In this document: positions 32,898-41,762 of the stretch, in pieces
Position numbering within the stretch: the stretch's first letter is position 1
How the letters are laid out: each line of letters starts with the position of its first letter
Origin: Bacillota bacterium
GTDB taxonomy: Bacteria; Bacillota; Clostridia; Peptostreptococcales; Anaerovoracaceae
Direction: 5' to 3'
DNA: 64,000 nt
Assembly (NCBI GenBank): GCA_017437745.1
Contig: JAFRYI010000023.1
Span: forward strand, 1-64,000
The notes under the pieces: generated by a model
What the model was told of the DNA's origin: nothing
Database searches by the model: none
The model's input: only the letters and a program-made list of their open reading frames with translations
Program-made: the position numbers and the translations under genes

Positions 32898-34501
32898 TAA
32901 AAGCATTAAGAAAAACAGTAGTCATCCTGCTGGCAATAACAATGTCCCTGGTCTTCCCGGGACATTGTTTTGCTGCGGATAAAAGCCCGGAAAAGGACAT
33001 AGAAGACATATTCGCGGTCCGCATGGAGCAGGCCGGTGTCAAGACTGCCCAGGAGCTGGTATGGACCCTTTCGGACCATCCCGAAAGCGGCGACGAATGG
33101 TACATAATATCCTTAAGGCAGTGGCTCCCCGGACAGCTAGACTTTTCCGAATACCGCAAAGCGTACGAGGAGTACGTCAGTCAGAAGGACATCAAGAACG
33201 CCACCGCAAAGCTTAAGGCCGCGCTTACGCTGCAGGCGGTTGGGAGCAAAAGCCCCTTCATAGATAAGGCCGCGGACGAGGGTACAGGCGAAGGCGGCGT
33301 AATGTCCTGGATCTACGGCCTTCACGTCCTTAACAACGGCGCGGTCAGTTCCGGACACAGCAAGGACAGCGTAATAGCGGAACTCCTTAAACTGCAGCTT
33401 CAGGACGGCGGCTGGGCAGTGATGGGCGACAACGGCGACGTGGACGTTACAGCCATGGCGGCGCAGGCTCTTACACCGCACATGGACAGGGAAGACGTTA
33501 AGAACGCAGTAGAACGCGCAATAGATCTTCTGTCGCTCCGCCAGAAGGAGAACGGGTATTTCTCTTCCTTCGGAGACGATAACGCGGAGAGCACGGCGCA
33601 GGTCCTGGTGGCGCTTTCCGCTGCAGGCATAGACTGCGCCGAGGACGAAAGATTCATAAAGAACGGGAAGGACCTGTTGGACATCCTGGACAGCTTTAAG
33701 GTGTCCGCCGGACAGTACTCGCACGCCATTGGCGGAGACGCCAACCCGTCCGCGACCATCCAGACGCTGTATTCCCTTATAAGTTACAAGATGTTTCAGG
33801 AAGGCAGAGGAAGCCTCCTGTTGTTCGGAGACTATTCCGAGCCGAGCGTTCCCAGGCCGGAAAGGCCAGTGGATCCGGATCCCGGAAAGCAGGACGGCAG
33901 GGATCCCGGCGGGGAGACCATGCCCGCTGAAAACATAAGACCTTACCTTTACGGCGCGGTAGCCGCGGCAGCCGTGATCGCGTGCGCCGTTCTGGCTCTG
34001 CTTAAGAAACGCAGCTATAAATCATATCTGTTCGTGGTGCTGCTCGCTGCGGTAGCGGCAGTCTGCGTAACGTTCATAAACATCGAAAAGCCCTCGGACT
34101 ACTACGGAAGACCGGACGACATAAAGGACCCCGTAAAGACCGAGATAATCATAGACGCTCACACCGTGGCGGGAGAGAAGTCCTACATACCTGAGGACGG
34201 AATAATACTTGCCCGCGCGGAAGTGATAATAGACAAAGGGCAGACCGCATACGAGCAGCTCGTGTCCGCGGTCAAAGCTCATTCCATCCACATAGAGATC
34301 ACCGGCGGAAGCTACGTTGCCGGAATAGGCAACATCTACGAGCTGGACTTCGGCGATCTTTCCGGCTGGATGTACCGCGTAAACGGGGAGTTCGCCAGCG
34401 TCAACTGCAACGAATACGTGCTTAAGGAAGGCGACCTGGTGGAGTGGCTCTATACCAGGAACATCGGAAAAGACATAGGCAACGAGTACATGGGCGACTG
34501 A
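32894..34501 (+). CDS. Transcobalamin-like membrane protein: alpha/alpha-barrel plus DUF4430
   Basis: A 535-residue surface protein starting at GTG that overlaps the preceding stop (GTGA). In order: signal peptide (1-27), alpha/alpha-toroid repeats like prenyltransferase/squalene cyclase (about 90-300; QLQDGGWA, RQKENGYFSSFGDDNAEST, ATIQTLYSL), a Pro/Asp-rich linker, two TM helices (about 350-368 and 376-395), and a C-terminal DUF4430 domain (about 437-530; GWMYRVNGEFASVNC, VLKEGDLVEWLYT). An alpha6/alpha6 barrel plus a DUF4430-like beta domain is the domain pair of vertebrate intrinsic factor. A role in cobalamin capture is inferred from this and the riboswitch. Confidence 0.82.
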   Translation: MIKALRKTVVILLAITMSLVFPGHCFAADKSPEKDIEDIFAVRMEQAGVKTAQELVWTLSDHPESGDEWYIISLRQWLPGQLDFSEYRKAYEEYVSQKDIKNATAKLKAALTLQAVGSKSPFIDKAADEGTGEGGVMSWIYGLHVLNNGAVSSGHSKDSVIAELLKLQLQDGGWAVMGDNGDVDVTAMAAQALTPHMDREDVKNAVERAIDLLSLRQKENGYFSSFGDDNAESTAQVLVALSAAGIDCAEDERFIKNGKDLLDILDSFKVSAGQYSHAIGGDANPSATIQTLYSLISYKMFQEGRGSLLLFGDYSEPSVPRPERPVDPDPGKQDGRDPGGETMPAENIRPYLYGAVAAAAVIACAVLALLKKRSYKSYLFVVLLAAVAAVCVTFINIEKPSDYYGRPDDIKDPVKTEIIIDAHTVAGEKSYIPEDGIILARAEVIIDKGQTAYEQLVSAVKAHSIHIEITGGSYVAGIGNIYELDFGDLSGWMYRVNGEFASVNCNEYVLKEGDLVEWLYTRNIGKDIGNEYMGD

Positions 34502-34549
34502 GCCCCGCGGCTCTCCGCGCCTTAGCTGATACAAGTAATACCGACCGTT

Positions 34550-35428
34550 TTGAGAAGCTTTAAGGACCACAACCCAATATCGGTATTCGTGTTCTACATC
34601 TTCGCGATCGTGCCCGCGATGTTCTGCATCAACCCCGTGCTGATGTGCGTGTCGCTTGCCGGCGCGGTGTCTTTCCGTCTGGCGAAGGACGGTGTCGGCG
34701 CGCTTAAAAAGATGCTTCCGTTCTTCGCGTTCCCGGTCCTCGGAGTTGTGATCAATCCGCTGTTCGTCCACAAGGGCGTTACACCGCTTTTCATACTCAA
34801 CAACAATCCCGTAACGCTTGAGGCGGTCCTGTTCGGCCTGACCCTTGGCATCATGATATGCTCCACGGTCATATGGTTCTCAAGTTTCAACAGCATAATG
34901 ACCACCGACAAGCTGTTGTACGTCTTCGGCAGCGTGTCGCCCAAGATAGCGCTGATACTGTCCATGACGCTGCGGTACATACCGCTCTACGGACAGCAGA
35001 TAAAGAAGGTGCGCCAGGCGCAGACGGTCACCGGCCTGTACAAGGAAGACAACGCGATAGACAAGATACGCGGCGGCCTGAGGATAATGTCCGTAATGGT
35101 GTCCTGGGCGCTGGAGAACGGTATAATAACGGCAGACAGCATGGCGGCCAGAGGTTACGGAGCCGGAAGGCGAAGCAGGTTCGCCATTTTCGGCTGGCGG
35201 AAAGCGGACGTGGCGCTGCTGGTCCTGTGCGCGGCGCTCGGCGTCATTACCGCGGCCTGCATGGGCATAGGGCGCCTGGCGTTCGAATGGTACCCGGAGA
35301 TAGTCTCACCCGGAGCGTCGGCCCCCGCGATAACGGCCTACATAGCCTACGCGCTGCTCTGCGCGATACCGACGGTACTTCAGATAAAGGAGGAAGCAAG
35401 GTGGAGATCCTTACAGTCCGGGATCTGA
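34550..35428 (+). CDS. ECF transporter T component (cobalamin operon)
   Basis: A 292-residue transmembrane coupling protein. Hydrophobic segments fill the first two thirds, and the coupling region carries TLRYIPLYGQQIKKVRQAQ and ADSMAARGYGAG, the two T-component motifs. The frame begins at TTG with no clear ribosome binding site; the first Met is too far in to keep the first helix, so TTG is the best candidate. The ATPase gene overlaps its end by 28 bases. Confidence 0.87.
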   Translation: MRSFKDHNPISVFVFYIFAIVPAMFCINPVLMCVSLAGAVSFRLAKDGVGALKKMLPFFAFPVLGVVINPLFVHKGVTPLFILNNNPVTLEAVLFGLTLGIMICSTVIWFSSFNSIMTTDKLLYVFGSVSPKIALILSMTLRYIPLYGQQIKKVRQAQTVTGLYKEDNAIDKIRGGLRIMSVMVSWALENGIITADSMAARGYGAGRRSRFAIFGWRKADVALLVLCAALGVITAACMGIGRLAFEWYPEIVSPGASAPAITAYIAYALLCAIPTVLQIKEEARWRSLQSGI

Positions 35429-37134
35429 GTTTCAAATACAGCCTTGGCCGGGAGGATGCCGTAAGCGGCATCAGTTTCGGTGTGGAGGAAGGCGCTTTCG
35501 TGGCGGTCTGCGGTCCTACGGGCTGCGGAAAGTCCACGCTTCTTCGCATGCTTAAAAAAGAACTGATCCCAATGGGAGACATGAGGGGAGAGGTGCTGCT
35601 GGACGGCGTGCCCCTTTCCGAGATAGACGTAAGGACTTCGGCCTCCGCGGTAGGTTTCGTTATGCAGCGGCCGGAGCATCAGATAGTTACGGACAAGGTT
35701 TGGCACGAGCTGGCCTTCGGACTGGAGAACCTGGGCATGCCGCAGGATGTAATACGTCGCAGAGTATCGGAGATAGCCGCGTATTTCGACATAGAAGACT
35801 GGTTCGAAAAGGATGTGTCGGAGCTCTCCGGCGGTCAGAAGCAGCTGCTGAATCTGGCGTCCATAATGGTGATGCAGCCAAGGCTGCTGATACTTGACGA
35901 GCCAACCAGCCAGCTGGATCCGATAGCGGCTTCGGACTTCATAGCGACGGTCCGCAAGCTCAACACGGACATGGGTCTGACTGTAATAATGGTGGAGCAT
36001 CGGCTGCAGGAAGTGATCCCCGCGGCGAGCAGGCTGCTTGTGATGGACAAGGGCAGACTTCTGCACTACGGGCCTACCAGGCAGGTGTGCGAGGAGGTGT
36101 CGGACAGGCCGGACCTTCTGGCTGCTATGCCGAGCACGGTAAGGCTGTTCAAGATAATGGACGGCGAAGGAGAGTGCCCGCTTACCATAAGCGAAGGCAG
36201 ACGCTGGGCGGAGAGCTTCGGAAACGACGTTCAGCCGGACTTCGCTCAGATGGATGAGCAGGGCGGCGCTCCGGATGGGAAGCAGGAGACCGGCGCGGCG
36301 GACAGGAAACACGGCGGAGATACAAACAGCGGCGCGTCCGTAGAAAGCGTTCCGGACAGCGACGTTCCGGCCATGGAATTCGACGACGTATGGTTCCGCT
36401 ACGGAAGGGACCTTCACGACGTGCTCCGCGGAACGACCCTGAGCGTAAAGCAGGGCGAGATATTCTGCATCCTGGGCGGCAACGGCAGCGGCAAGACCAC
36501 GTGCCTGGGCGCTGCGGCCGGGCTCAACAAGCCTTACAGCGGCACGGTCAAAGTGTTCGGAAAGAACGTCCGCGACTACAGGAACCAGTCTCTCTACAGG
36601 AACTGCCTTACGATGCTTCCTCAGGACGTTCAGACCATATTCCTTAAAAACACCGTACGCGAGGAACTTAAGGACGCCGGCGAGAGCGCCGGGAAACTTC
36701 CCTACGACATAGACAGCTTAATGGATAAGCATCCCTACGATCTGTCCGGCGGCGAGCAGCAGCTGGTGGCGCTGGCCAAGGTGCTGGCGTCGGAACCGAA
36801 GCTTCTGCTTCTGGACGAGCCGACCAAGGGTATAGATACTTACAGTTCGGAGAGGATAAGCGGAATACTCAAGGATCTGCGGGACAGCGGCATGACCATC
36901 GTCATAGTAACGCATGACGTGGAGTTCGCGGCGCGAACGGCGGACCGCTGCGCCATGTTCTTCCGCGGCGAGGTAACTTCCGTGGACGAGCCCAGGGCTT
37001 TCTTCTCCGAGAACAACTTCTACACTACAGCCGTCAACAGGATGACCAGAGGACTGTTCAAGGGCTGCGTCACACTGGAGGACGCCGTGTACGCGCTCAG
37101 GCTGCAGAAACAGCCCGCGGGCAAGGACGGTTAA
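35401..37134 (+). CDS. ECF transporter ATPase, two ABC domains in one chain (EcfA-EcfA' fusion)
   Basis: A 577-residue protein starting at GTG with AAAGGAGG seven bases upstream. Domain 1 (about 1-250) has Walker A GPTGCGKST, signature LSGGQKQ and Walker B LLILDEP. A hydrophilic linker of about 65 residues (GGAPDGKQETG region) leads to domain 2 (about 320-577) with Walker A GGNGSGKTT, signature LSGGEQQ and Walker B LLLLDEP. Energy-coupling factors usually use two separate ATPases; here they are covalently joined. It energises uptake through the T and S components next to it. An upstream extension of the open frame overlaps the T-component gene and is not real. Confidence 0.9.
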   Translation: MEILTVRDLSFKYSLGREDAVSGISFGVEEGAFVAVCGPTGCGKSTLLRMLKKELIPMGDMRGEVLLDGVPLSEIDVRTSASAVGFVMQRPEHQIVTDKVWHELAFGLENLGMPQDVIRRRVSEIAAYFDIEDWFEKDVSELSGGQKQLLNLASIMVMQPRLLILDEPTSQLDPIAASDFIATVRKLNTDMGLTVIMVEHRLQEVIPAASRLLVMDKGRLLHYGPTRQVCEEVSDRPDLLAAMPSTVRLFKIMDGEGECPLTISEGRRWAESFGNDVQPDFAQMDEQGGAPDGKQETGAADRKHGGDTNSGASVESVPDSDVPAMEFDDVWFRYGRDLHDVLRGTTLSVKQGEIFCILGGNGSGKTTCLGAAAGLNKPYSGTVKVFGKNVRDYRNQSLYRNCLTMLPQDVQTIFLKNTVREELKDAGESAGKLPYDIDSLMDKHPYDLSGGEQQLVALAKVLASEPKLLLLDEPTKGIDTYSSERISGILKDLRDSGMTIVIVTHDVEFAARTADRCAMFFRGEVTSVDEPRAFFSENNFYTTAVNRMTRGLFKGCVTLEDAVYALRLQKQPAGKDG

Positions 37135-37175
37135 GCCGCAGGAGCCATGCGGCGCGCAAAAGATATTAAGACGCT

Positions 37176-37874
37176 ATGGTACAGATAAAGAACGAAAACT
37201 TAAGAAAGACGCTGCGCGTAGCGGTGCCGTTCGTGCTGATGCCTTTAGTGGTGTTCGCGGGAGTTTTCGTGTTCAAGGAAAACATGTACGCGTGGATAAC
37301 CGTGGCTTGTGTGATACTGGCTCTGATCCTGTTCTACGCAAGCTTCGACAAAAAGATAGTGGGTACCCGCAGGATGGTCATAATAGCCGTTATGACAGCG
37401 CTTTCGGTGATCGGCCGCGCGGTATTCTCCATGATACCCGCGTTCAAACCCATTACTTCGATAGTCATAATAACGGCCATATGGATAGGGCCGGAGTCCG
37501 GTTTCCTTGTGGGCTCGCTTACCGCGGTGATCTCCAACTTCCAGTTCGGACAGGGGCCGTGGACGCCCTTCCAGATGTTCGCGTGGGGCATGATAGGCCT
37601 GATAGCCGGCTACCTTGGCGACCCCTTAAGAAGGAGCCGCGTGGCTCTCGCGGTTTACGGGGCGTTTGCCGGAATTGCGTACTCCATGATAATGGACATC
37701 TGGACCGTGCTCTGGTACGGCGAGGGATTCAACTGGAGCCTGTATCTTGCGGCGCTCGCGACCGCGCTGCCTTATACCATAGGTTACGCCGTATCCAACG
37801 TTGTGTTCCTGCTGGTGCTGGGCAGACCCTTCGGGGAGAAGCTCCAGCGGGTAAAGATAAAATACGGGGTCTGA
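37176..37874 (+). CDS. ECF transporter S component, probably for cobalamin (CbrT-like)
   Basis: A 232-residue membrane protein with about six hydrophobic segments. The pattern IGRAVFSMIPAFKPITSIVI followed by GPESGFLVGSLTAVISNFQFGQGPWTPFQM is typical of a large ECF S-component group that includes the cobalamin transporter CbrT. Given the riboswitch upstream, cobalamin or a corrinoid precursor is the likely substrate; this is inferred. A short GCCGCA/TGCGGC hairpin lies between the ATPase gene and this one. Confidence 0.83.
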   Translation: MVQIKNENLRKTLRVAVPFVLMPLVVFAGVFVFKENMYAWITVACVILALILFYASFDKKIVGTRRMVIIAVMTALSVIGRAVFSMIPAFKPITSIVIITAIWIGPESGFLVGSLTAVISNFQFGQGPWTPFQMFAWGMIGLIAGYLGDPLRRSRVALAVYGAFAGIAYSMIMDIWTVLWYGEGFNWSLYLAALATALPYTIGYAVSNVVFLLVLGRPFGEKLQRVKIKYGV

Positions 37875-37891
37875 AAAGACCGGAGGATCGC

Positions 37892-38707
37892 ATGAAATAT
37901 TACATCTCCACCATTTCCGACGTAGTCGACGAAGCGGACGACAACGGCTGGGAAACCATAAGCTATGTAGAGCGCACCTCGCCTCTGGCCGCGGAGAACG
38001 GTCTGGGAATAGAGATAGCGGAGTTCTGCATCTCGGAGAACATGGACGACAAGTTCGACGAAGTGCTGCCCCACGTGGAAAAAAGCATCGCCCCGGTAAA
38101 GGACAGGACCCTGCACGCGCCGTACAACGAGCTCTTTCCTATGGCGATAGACAGGAAGGTTGCCGCCGTCGCGTGGGACCGCTACGATAAGACCGTGGAA
38201 TACTGCGTTCGCTTCGGAGCGCCCAAGATGATAGTCCACGCCAACTTCTACGAAGAGATATACTATTCCTCCTGGTTCACCGCAAAGCACGTTGAGTTCT
38301 GGAAGAAGTTCCTCGCGGAGCATCCGCAGGACATTACGATATGCCTGGAGAACGTTACGGAGAACGATCCGGAGCTGCTGCTGGGCATACTGCGCGGCGT
38401 GGACGACCCTCGCTTCAGGATGTGCCTGGACGTGGGTCACGCTAACCTTTCCCCGATCGCTCCGATAGAATGGCTCAGGCTCTGCGCGCCGTTCATTTCG
38501 CACTACCACATACACAACAACTTCGGAGCGCCCAGGGAGGGCAGACGCAGCTGGGGCGACAGGCATCTTGCCCTGGGCGAAGGCAGCATAGACATGAAGG
38601 CGCTTCTGGACCTGGCGGAGGAGCTTACGCCTGACGCCACGGCGGCAATAGAGAGCTACGATCCCGAAGGCAGCGTTCAGTGGCTTAAGGATAACGGGTT
38701 CGTCTAG
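37892..38707 (+). CDS. Sugar phosphate isomerase/epimerase-like TIM-barrel protein
   Basis: A 271-residue protein of the xylose-isomerase-like / AP endonuclease family 2 superfamily. Motifs include ICLENVTEN, RMCLDVGHANLS, SHYHIHNNFG and the C-terminal IESYDP, giving the metal-binding Glu, Asp/His, His and Glu of the fold. It begins 17 bases after the S component with GGAGG and is probably the last gene of the cobalamin operon. No link to corrinoid chemistry is known to me; function is unassigned. Confidence 0.8.
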   Translation: MKYYISTISDVVDEADDNGWETISYVERTSPLAAENGLGIEIAEFCISENMDDKFDEVLPHVEKSIAPVKDRTLHAPYNELFPMAIDRKVAAVAWDRYDKTVEYCVRFGAPKMIVHANFYEEIYYSSWFTAKHVEFWKKFLAEHPQDITICLENVTENDPELLLGILRGVDDPRFRMCLDVGHANLSPIAPIEWLRLCAPFISHYHIHNNFGAPREGRRSWGDRHLALGEGSIDMKALLDLAEELTPDATAAIESYDPEGSVQWLKDNGFV

Positions 38708-38738
38708 CGAGTCCTTTTCATCAGCCGTTTTGAAATAA

Positions 38739-38880
38739 TGGTGTTCATGCTGTCTCCACGGACACGCTCCCGCTTGGTTGGGAGCCCACCAGCGGTCCTA
38801 AGCTCCGGCTTCGCTTTCGAGCTCGCCGGTCGCTAAGGACCGGGGTCCCAAACAGTCCTTTGGAAACAGCATGAATACCA
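38739..38880 (+). ncRNA. Candidate structured RNA element, copy A
   Basis: A 142-base intergenic element with nested stems: P1 TGGTGTTCATGCTG/CAGCATGAATACCA (one G-U), P2 TCCA-GGAC/GTCC-TGGA, P3 TTGGGA-CCC/GGG-TCCCAA, P4 GGTCCTAAGC/GCTAAGGACC (one mismatch) and P5 CCGGC/GCCGG. It shares a block of 24 identical bases and the same stem order with copy B at 45334-45464, while arm sequences of P1 and P3 differ in compensating ways. There is no T run, so it is not a terminator. I do not recognise the class. A weak AATAAT-type -10 lies just upstream. Confidence 0.6.
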
Positions 38881-38890
38881 GTTTATTTTA

Positions 38891-38919
38891 CTGACAGAAA
38901 AGGATGCTGATGGTATAAT
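38891..38919 (+). promoter_or_regulatory. Promoter of the malic enzyme gene
   Basis: CTGACA and TATAAT are spaced by 17 bases, with TGG before the -10 (extended form). It lies directly after structured element A, so the element is probably not in the malic enzyme leader. Confidence 0.8.
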
Positions 38920-38995
38920 AGGTCCGGCAAATAAACAGGCTCGCCTTTCCGGTACGTGGAAGACGCAGCCGGGATAAGATAATGGAGAGATAAAA

Positions 38996-40168
38996 ATGGA
39001 TTACGCAGCAGAATCACTTAAATTGCATTATGCCCTTAAGGGCAAGATCGAAGTCACCGCCCGCGCGGCGGTGGACAGCAAGGACGCGCTGTCGCTGGCC
39101 TATACGCCCGGCGTCGCCCAGCCCTGTCTGGAGATACAGAAGGACGTAGACAAGAGCTACGAGCTTACCCGCCGCTGGAATACCGTAGCGGTCGTTACGG
39201 ACGGCACCGCGGTCCTGGGTCTGGGAGACATCGGCCCCGAAGCCGGCATGCCCGTAATGGAGGGAAAGTGCGTACTTTTCAAGGCTTTCGGCGACGTGGA
39301 CGCCATTCCTCTGTGCATCCGTTCCAAGGACGTGGACGACATAGTAAAGACAGTAACGCTGCTTGCCGGATCCTTCGGCGGCGTCAACCTGGAGGACATT
39401 TCCGCACCCAGATGCTTCGAGATCGAAAAGCGTCTTAAGGAGAGCTGCGACATACCCATCTTCCACGACGATCAGCACGGAACGGCGGTAATTACGCTGG
39501 CGGGCCTGATCAATGCCTTAAAGGTAGTCGGAAAGAAGATAGAGGACATAAAGATCGTCACCAGCGGAGCCGGAGCGGCAGGCATCGCCATCATCAAGCT
39601 GCTCATGTCCATGGGCCTTAAGAACGTCATCATGACGGACCGCAAGGGCGCCATCTACGACGGCCGCGAGGATCTCAACCCCATAAAGCAGGAAATGGCA
39701 AAGATCACCAATTTCAATAAGGAAAAAGGCACACTGGCCGACGTCATAAAGGGCGCCGACGTGTTCATCGGAGTCTCCGCTCCCGGAACACTTACCGCGG
39801 ACATGGTACGCACCATGGCAAAGGACCCGATCATCTTCGCCTGCGCCAACCCCACACCGGAGATCTGGCCGGACGAGGCAAAGGCTGCCGGAGCCGCCGT
39901 CGTCTCCACGGGCAGGAGCGACTTCCCCAACCAGGTGAACAACGTGCTGTGCTTCCCCGGAATATTCAGGGGAGCCCTGGACGTACGCGCAAGCCAGATA
40001 ACCGAGAACATGAAGATCGCGTCCGCCTACGCGCTGGCCGGTCTTGTAAGCGACGACGAACTGAGCGCCGAAAACATACTGCCCAAGGCTTTCGATCCGA
40101 GGGTAAAGGACGCTGTGGCAAAGGCCGCCGCGGAAGCTGCTCGCAAGGACGGCGTAGCACGCATCTGA
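38996..40168 (+). CDS. Malic enzyme (NAD(P)-dependent malate dehydrogenase, decarboxylating)
   Basis: A 390-residue short bacterial malic enzyme converting malate to pyruvate and CO2. The N-terminal part has SLAYTPGVAQPC, the catalytic-lysine segment VMEGKCVLFKAFGDVDAIPL and the metal site HDDQHGTA. The Rossmann motif GAGAAGIAIIKLL is at about residues 189-201. Cofactor preference is not decided. Fumarase follows 75 bases downstream, so the two may link fumarate to pyruvate. An AGATAA-type site lies before the ATG. Confidence 0.95.
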   Translation: MDYAAESLKLHYALKGKIEVTARAAVDSKDALSLAYTPGVAQPCLEIQKDVDKSYELTRRWNTVAVVTDGTAVLGLGDIGPEAGMPVMEGKCVLFKAFGDVDAIPLCIRSKDVDDIVKTVTLLAGSFGGVNLEDISAPRCFEIEKRLKESCDIPIFHDDQHGTAVITLAGLINALKVVGKKIEDIKIVTSGAGAAGIAIIKLLMSMGLKNVIMTDRKGAIYDGREDLNPIKQEMAKITNFNKEKGTLADVIKGADVFIGVSAPGTLTADMVRTMAKDPIIFACANPTPEIWPDEAKAAGAAVVSTGRSDFPNQVNNVLCFPGIFRGALDVRASQITENMKIASAYALAGLVSDDELSAENILPKAFDPRVKDAVAKAAAEAARKDGVARI

Positions 40169-40174
40169 TAGTTC

Positions 40175-40208
40175 GGGCCGGCCGGATATGTTCCTGCCGG
40201 TCCTTTTC
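40175..40208 (+). terminator. Terminator-like hairpin after the malic enzyme gene
   Basis: GGGCCGGC pairs with GCCGGTCC, followed by TTTTCG. It may be leaky, letting transcription reach fumC. Confidence 0.65.
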
Positions 40209-40243
40209 GTTTTATTAGCAGTAAACGCTTTTGGAGGCGGACG

Positions 40244-41620
40244 ATGGAATACAGGACAGAGCATGATTCCATGGGCGAAGTGAAGGTCCCCGCGGATAAG
40301 TACTGGGGCGCTCAGACCCAGCGCAGCCGGGAGAATTTCCCCATAGGCGCCGGTATTGAAACGATGCCGCGGGAGATAGTCTCCGCTTTTGGCATACTTA
40401 AGGCCGCGGCGGCTAAGGCCAACAACGCTCTTAAGCCGGACAGAATGACGGAGAAGAAGCTCGGCTGCATTCTGCAGGCGGCGGAGGAAGTGCGTCTGGG
40501 CAAACTGGACGATAACTTTCCGCTCGTTGTCTGGCAGACCGGAAGCGGCACCCAGTCCAATATGAACGTCAACGAGGTCATTGCCGCAAGAGCCAACGAG
40601 CTTGCCGGAGAGAAGATCTGTCATCCCAACGACGACGTGAACATGTCGCAGTCCTCCAACGATACTTTCCCCACCGCAATGCACATAGCGGCGGCGCTGT
40701 CGCTGGAAGATAAGCTGCTGCCGGCCGCCGAGGCGCTCATCGAGGTCCTTAAGAGGCTCGAGGACGAGAACCGCGGCGTGATTAAGAGCGGACGCACGCA
40801 CCTTCAGGACGCTGTGCCCATCGCTTTTTCCCAGGAGATAAGCGGGTGGCGCAGTTCCCTGGAACGCGACTGCGAGCTTATACGCCTCAGCATTCCCGCG
40901 CTCAGCGATCTTGCCCTGGGCGGTACCGCGGTAGGCACGGGTCTCAACGCTCCCGAAGGCTTCGCGGAGAAGGTGGCGGAGGAGGTCTCCGTACTTACGG
41001 GTAAAACGTTCCGCACCGCGGAGAACAAGTTCCACGCGCTGACGAGCAAGGACGAGATCGTCTTCGCGCACGGCGCGGTAAAAGCCATGGCCTGCGACAT
41101 GATGAAGATAGCCAACGACGTGCGCTGGCTCGCGAGCGGTCCGCGCTGCGGGCTGGGCGAGATACGCATTCCGGAGAACGAGCCGGGCAGCTCCATAATG
41201 CCGGGCAAGGTCAACCCCACGCAGTGCGAGCAGGTGACCATGGTGGCGGTCCAGGTGATGGGCAACGACGCTGCGATAGGCTTTGCCGCAAGCCAGGGCA
41301 ACTTCGAACTCAACGTGTTCATGCCGGTCATTGCTTATAACTTCCTGCAGTCGGTGCGGCTGCTGAGCGAGTCCATAGCATCCTTTACGGAGCGCTGCGC
41401 CGCGGGAATAACAGCCGACAGGGAGAAGATGGACAGCAATCTGCACAACTCCCTGATGCTGGTAACGGCGCTCAACCCTTACATCGGTTACGAAAACGCC
41501 GCTAAGACAGCCAAGCTGGCGTTCAAAGAGAACATCTCCCTTAAGGAGGCCTGCGTTAAGCTGGGGTTCCTTACGGAGGAGGAGTTCGACAAAGTCTTCC
41601 GACCGGAGGAGATGGTCTGA
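40244..41620 (+). CDS. fumC: Fumarate hydratase, class II
   Basis: A 458-residue cytoplasmic enzyme for fumarate + water to malate, with no iron-sulfur cluster. Family signatures are GSGTQSNMNVNEV, HPNDDVNMSQSSNDTFPTA and the catalytic loop GSSIMPGKVNPTQCEQ near residue 315, which separates it from aspartase by overall pattern. GGAGG precedes the ATG. It lies downstream of the malic enzyme gene. Confidence 0.96.
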   Translation: MEYRTEHDSMGEVKVPADKYWGAQTQRSRENFPIGAGIETMPREIVSAFGILKAAAAKANNALKPDRMTEKKLGCILQAAEEVRLGKLDDNFPLVVWQTGSGTQSNMNVNEVIAARANELAGEKICHPNDDVNMSQSSNDTFPTAMHIAAALSLEDKLLPAAEALIEVLKRLEDENRGVIKSGRTHLQDAVPIAFSQEISGWRSSLERDCELIRLSIPALSDLALGGTAVGTGLNAPEGFAEKVAEEVSVLTGKTFRTAENKFHALTSKDEIVFAHGAVKAMACDMMKIANDVRWLASGPRCGLGEIRIPENEPGSSIMPGKVNPTQCEQVTMVAVQVMGNDAAIGFAASQGNFELNVFMPVIAYNFLQSVRLLSESIASFTERCAAGITADREKMDSNLHNSLMLVTALNPYIGYENAAKTAKLAFKENISLKEACVKLGFLTEEEFDKVFRPEEMV

Positions 41621-41702
41621 TCCCGTGCATGACAGGAGAGACAGGGACGGAGATCGAGCCCCGGAAAGACTCCGGCGCGGTCGACCGAAGTCTTTGAATG
41701 AA

Positions 41703-41716
41703 CGAACATTTGTGCG
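41703..41716 (+). promoter_or_regulatory. Possible LexA (SOS) box before rqcP-uvrB
   Basis: CGAACATTTGTGCG resembles the Gram-positive LexA box CGAACRNRYGTTYG with two or three deviations, mainly in the right half. It lies just upstream of the predicted -35 box of the unit that includes uvrB, a classical SOS gene. Tentative. Confidence 0.35.
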
Positions 41717-41744
41717 CGCGCATCTTGTATGCGCGCTTCTTTTG
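41716..41744 (+). terminator. Terminator after fumC
   Basis: GCGCGCAT pairs with ATGCGCGC across CTTGT, followed by TTCTTTTG. The hairpin overlaps the -35 box of the next promoter. Confidence 0.75.
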
Positions 41745-41753
41745 TGATAAAAT
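41725..41753 (+). promoter_or_regulatory. Promoter of the rqcP-uvrB unit, near-leaderless
   Basis: TTGTAT and TAAAAT are spaced by 17 bases, with TGA before the -10. The predicted start is about three bases ahead of the ATG at 41763, leaving no room for a ribosome binding site. Confidence 0.6.
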
Positions 41754-41762
41754 ACATTAGTT

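Noticed and set aside
34858..35400. Long N-terminal extension of the double ATPase
   Set aside because: It overlaps the T-component gene out of frame and lacks homology; a GTG with an ideal ribosome binding site starts the ATPase at 35401.
38761..38850. Element A as an intrinsic terminator of the cobalamin operon
   Set aside because: There is no T run after the hairpins, and a related copy with matching fold lies elsewhere, so a plain terminator does not explain it.
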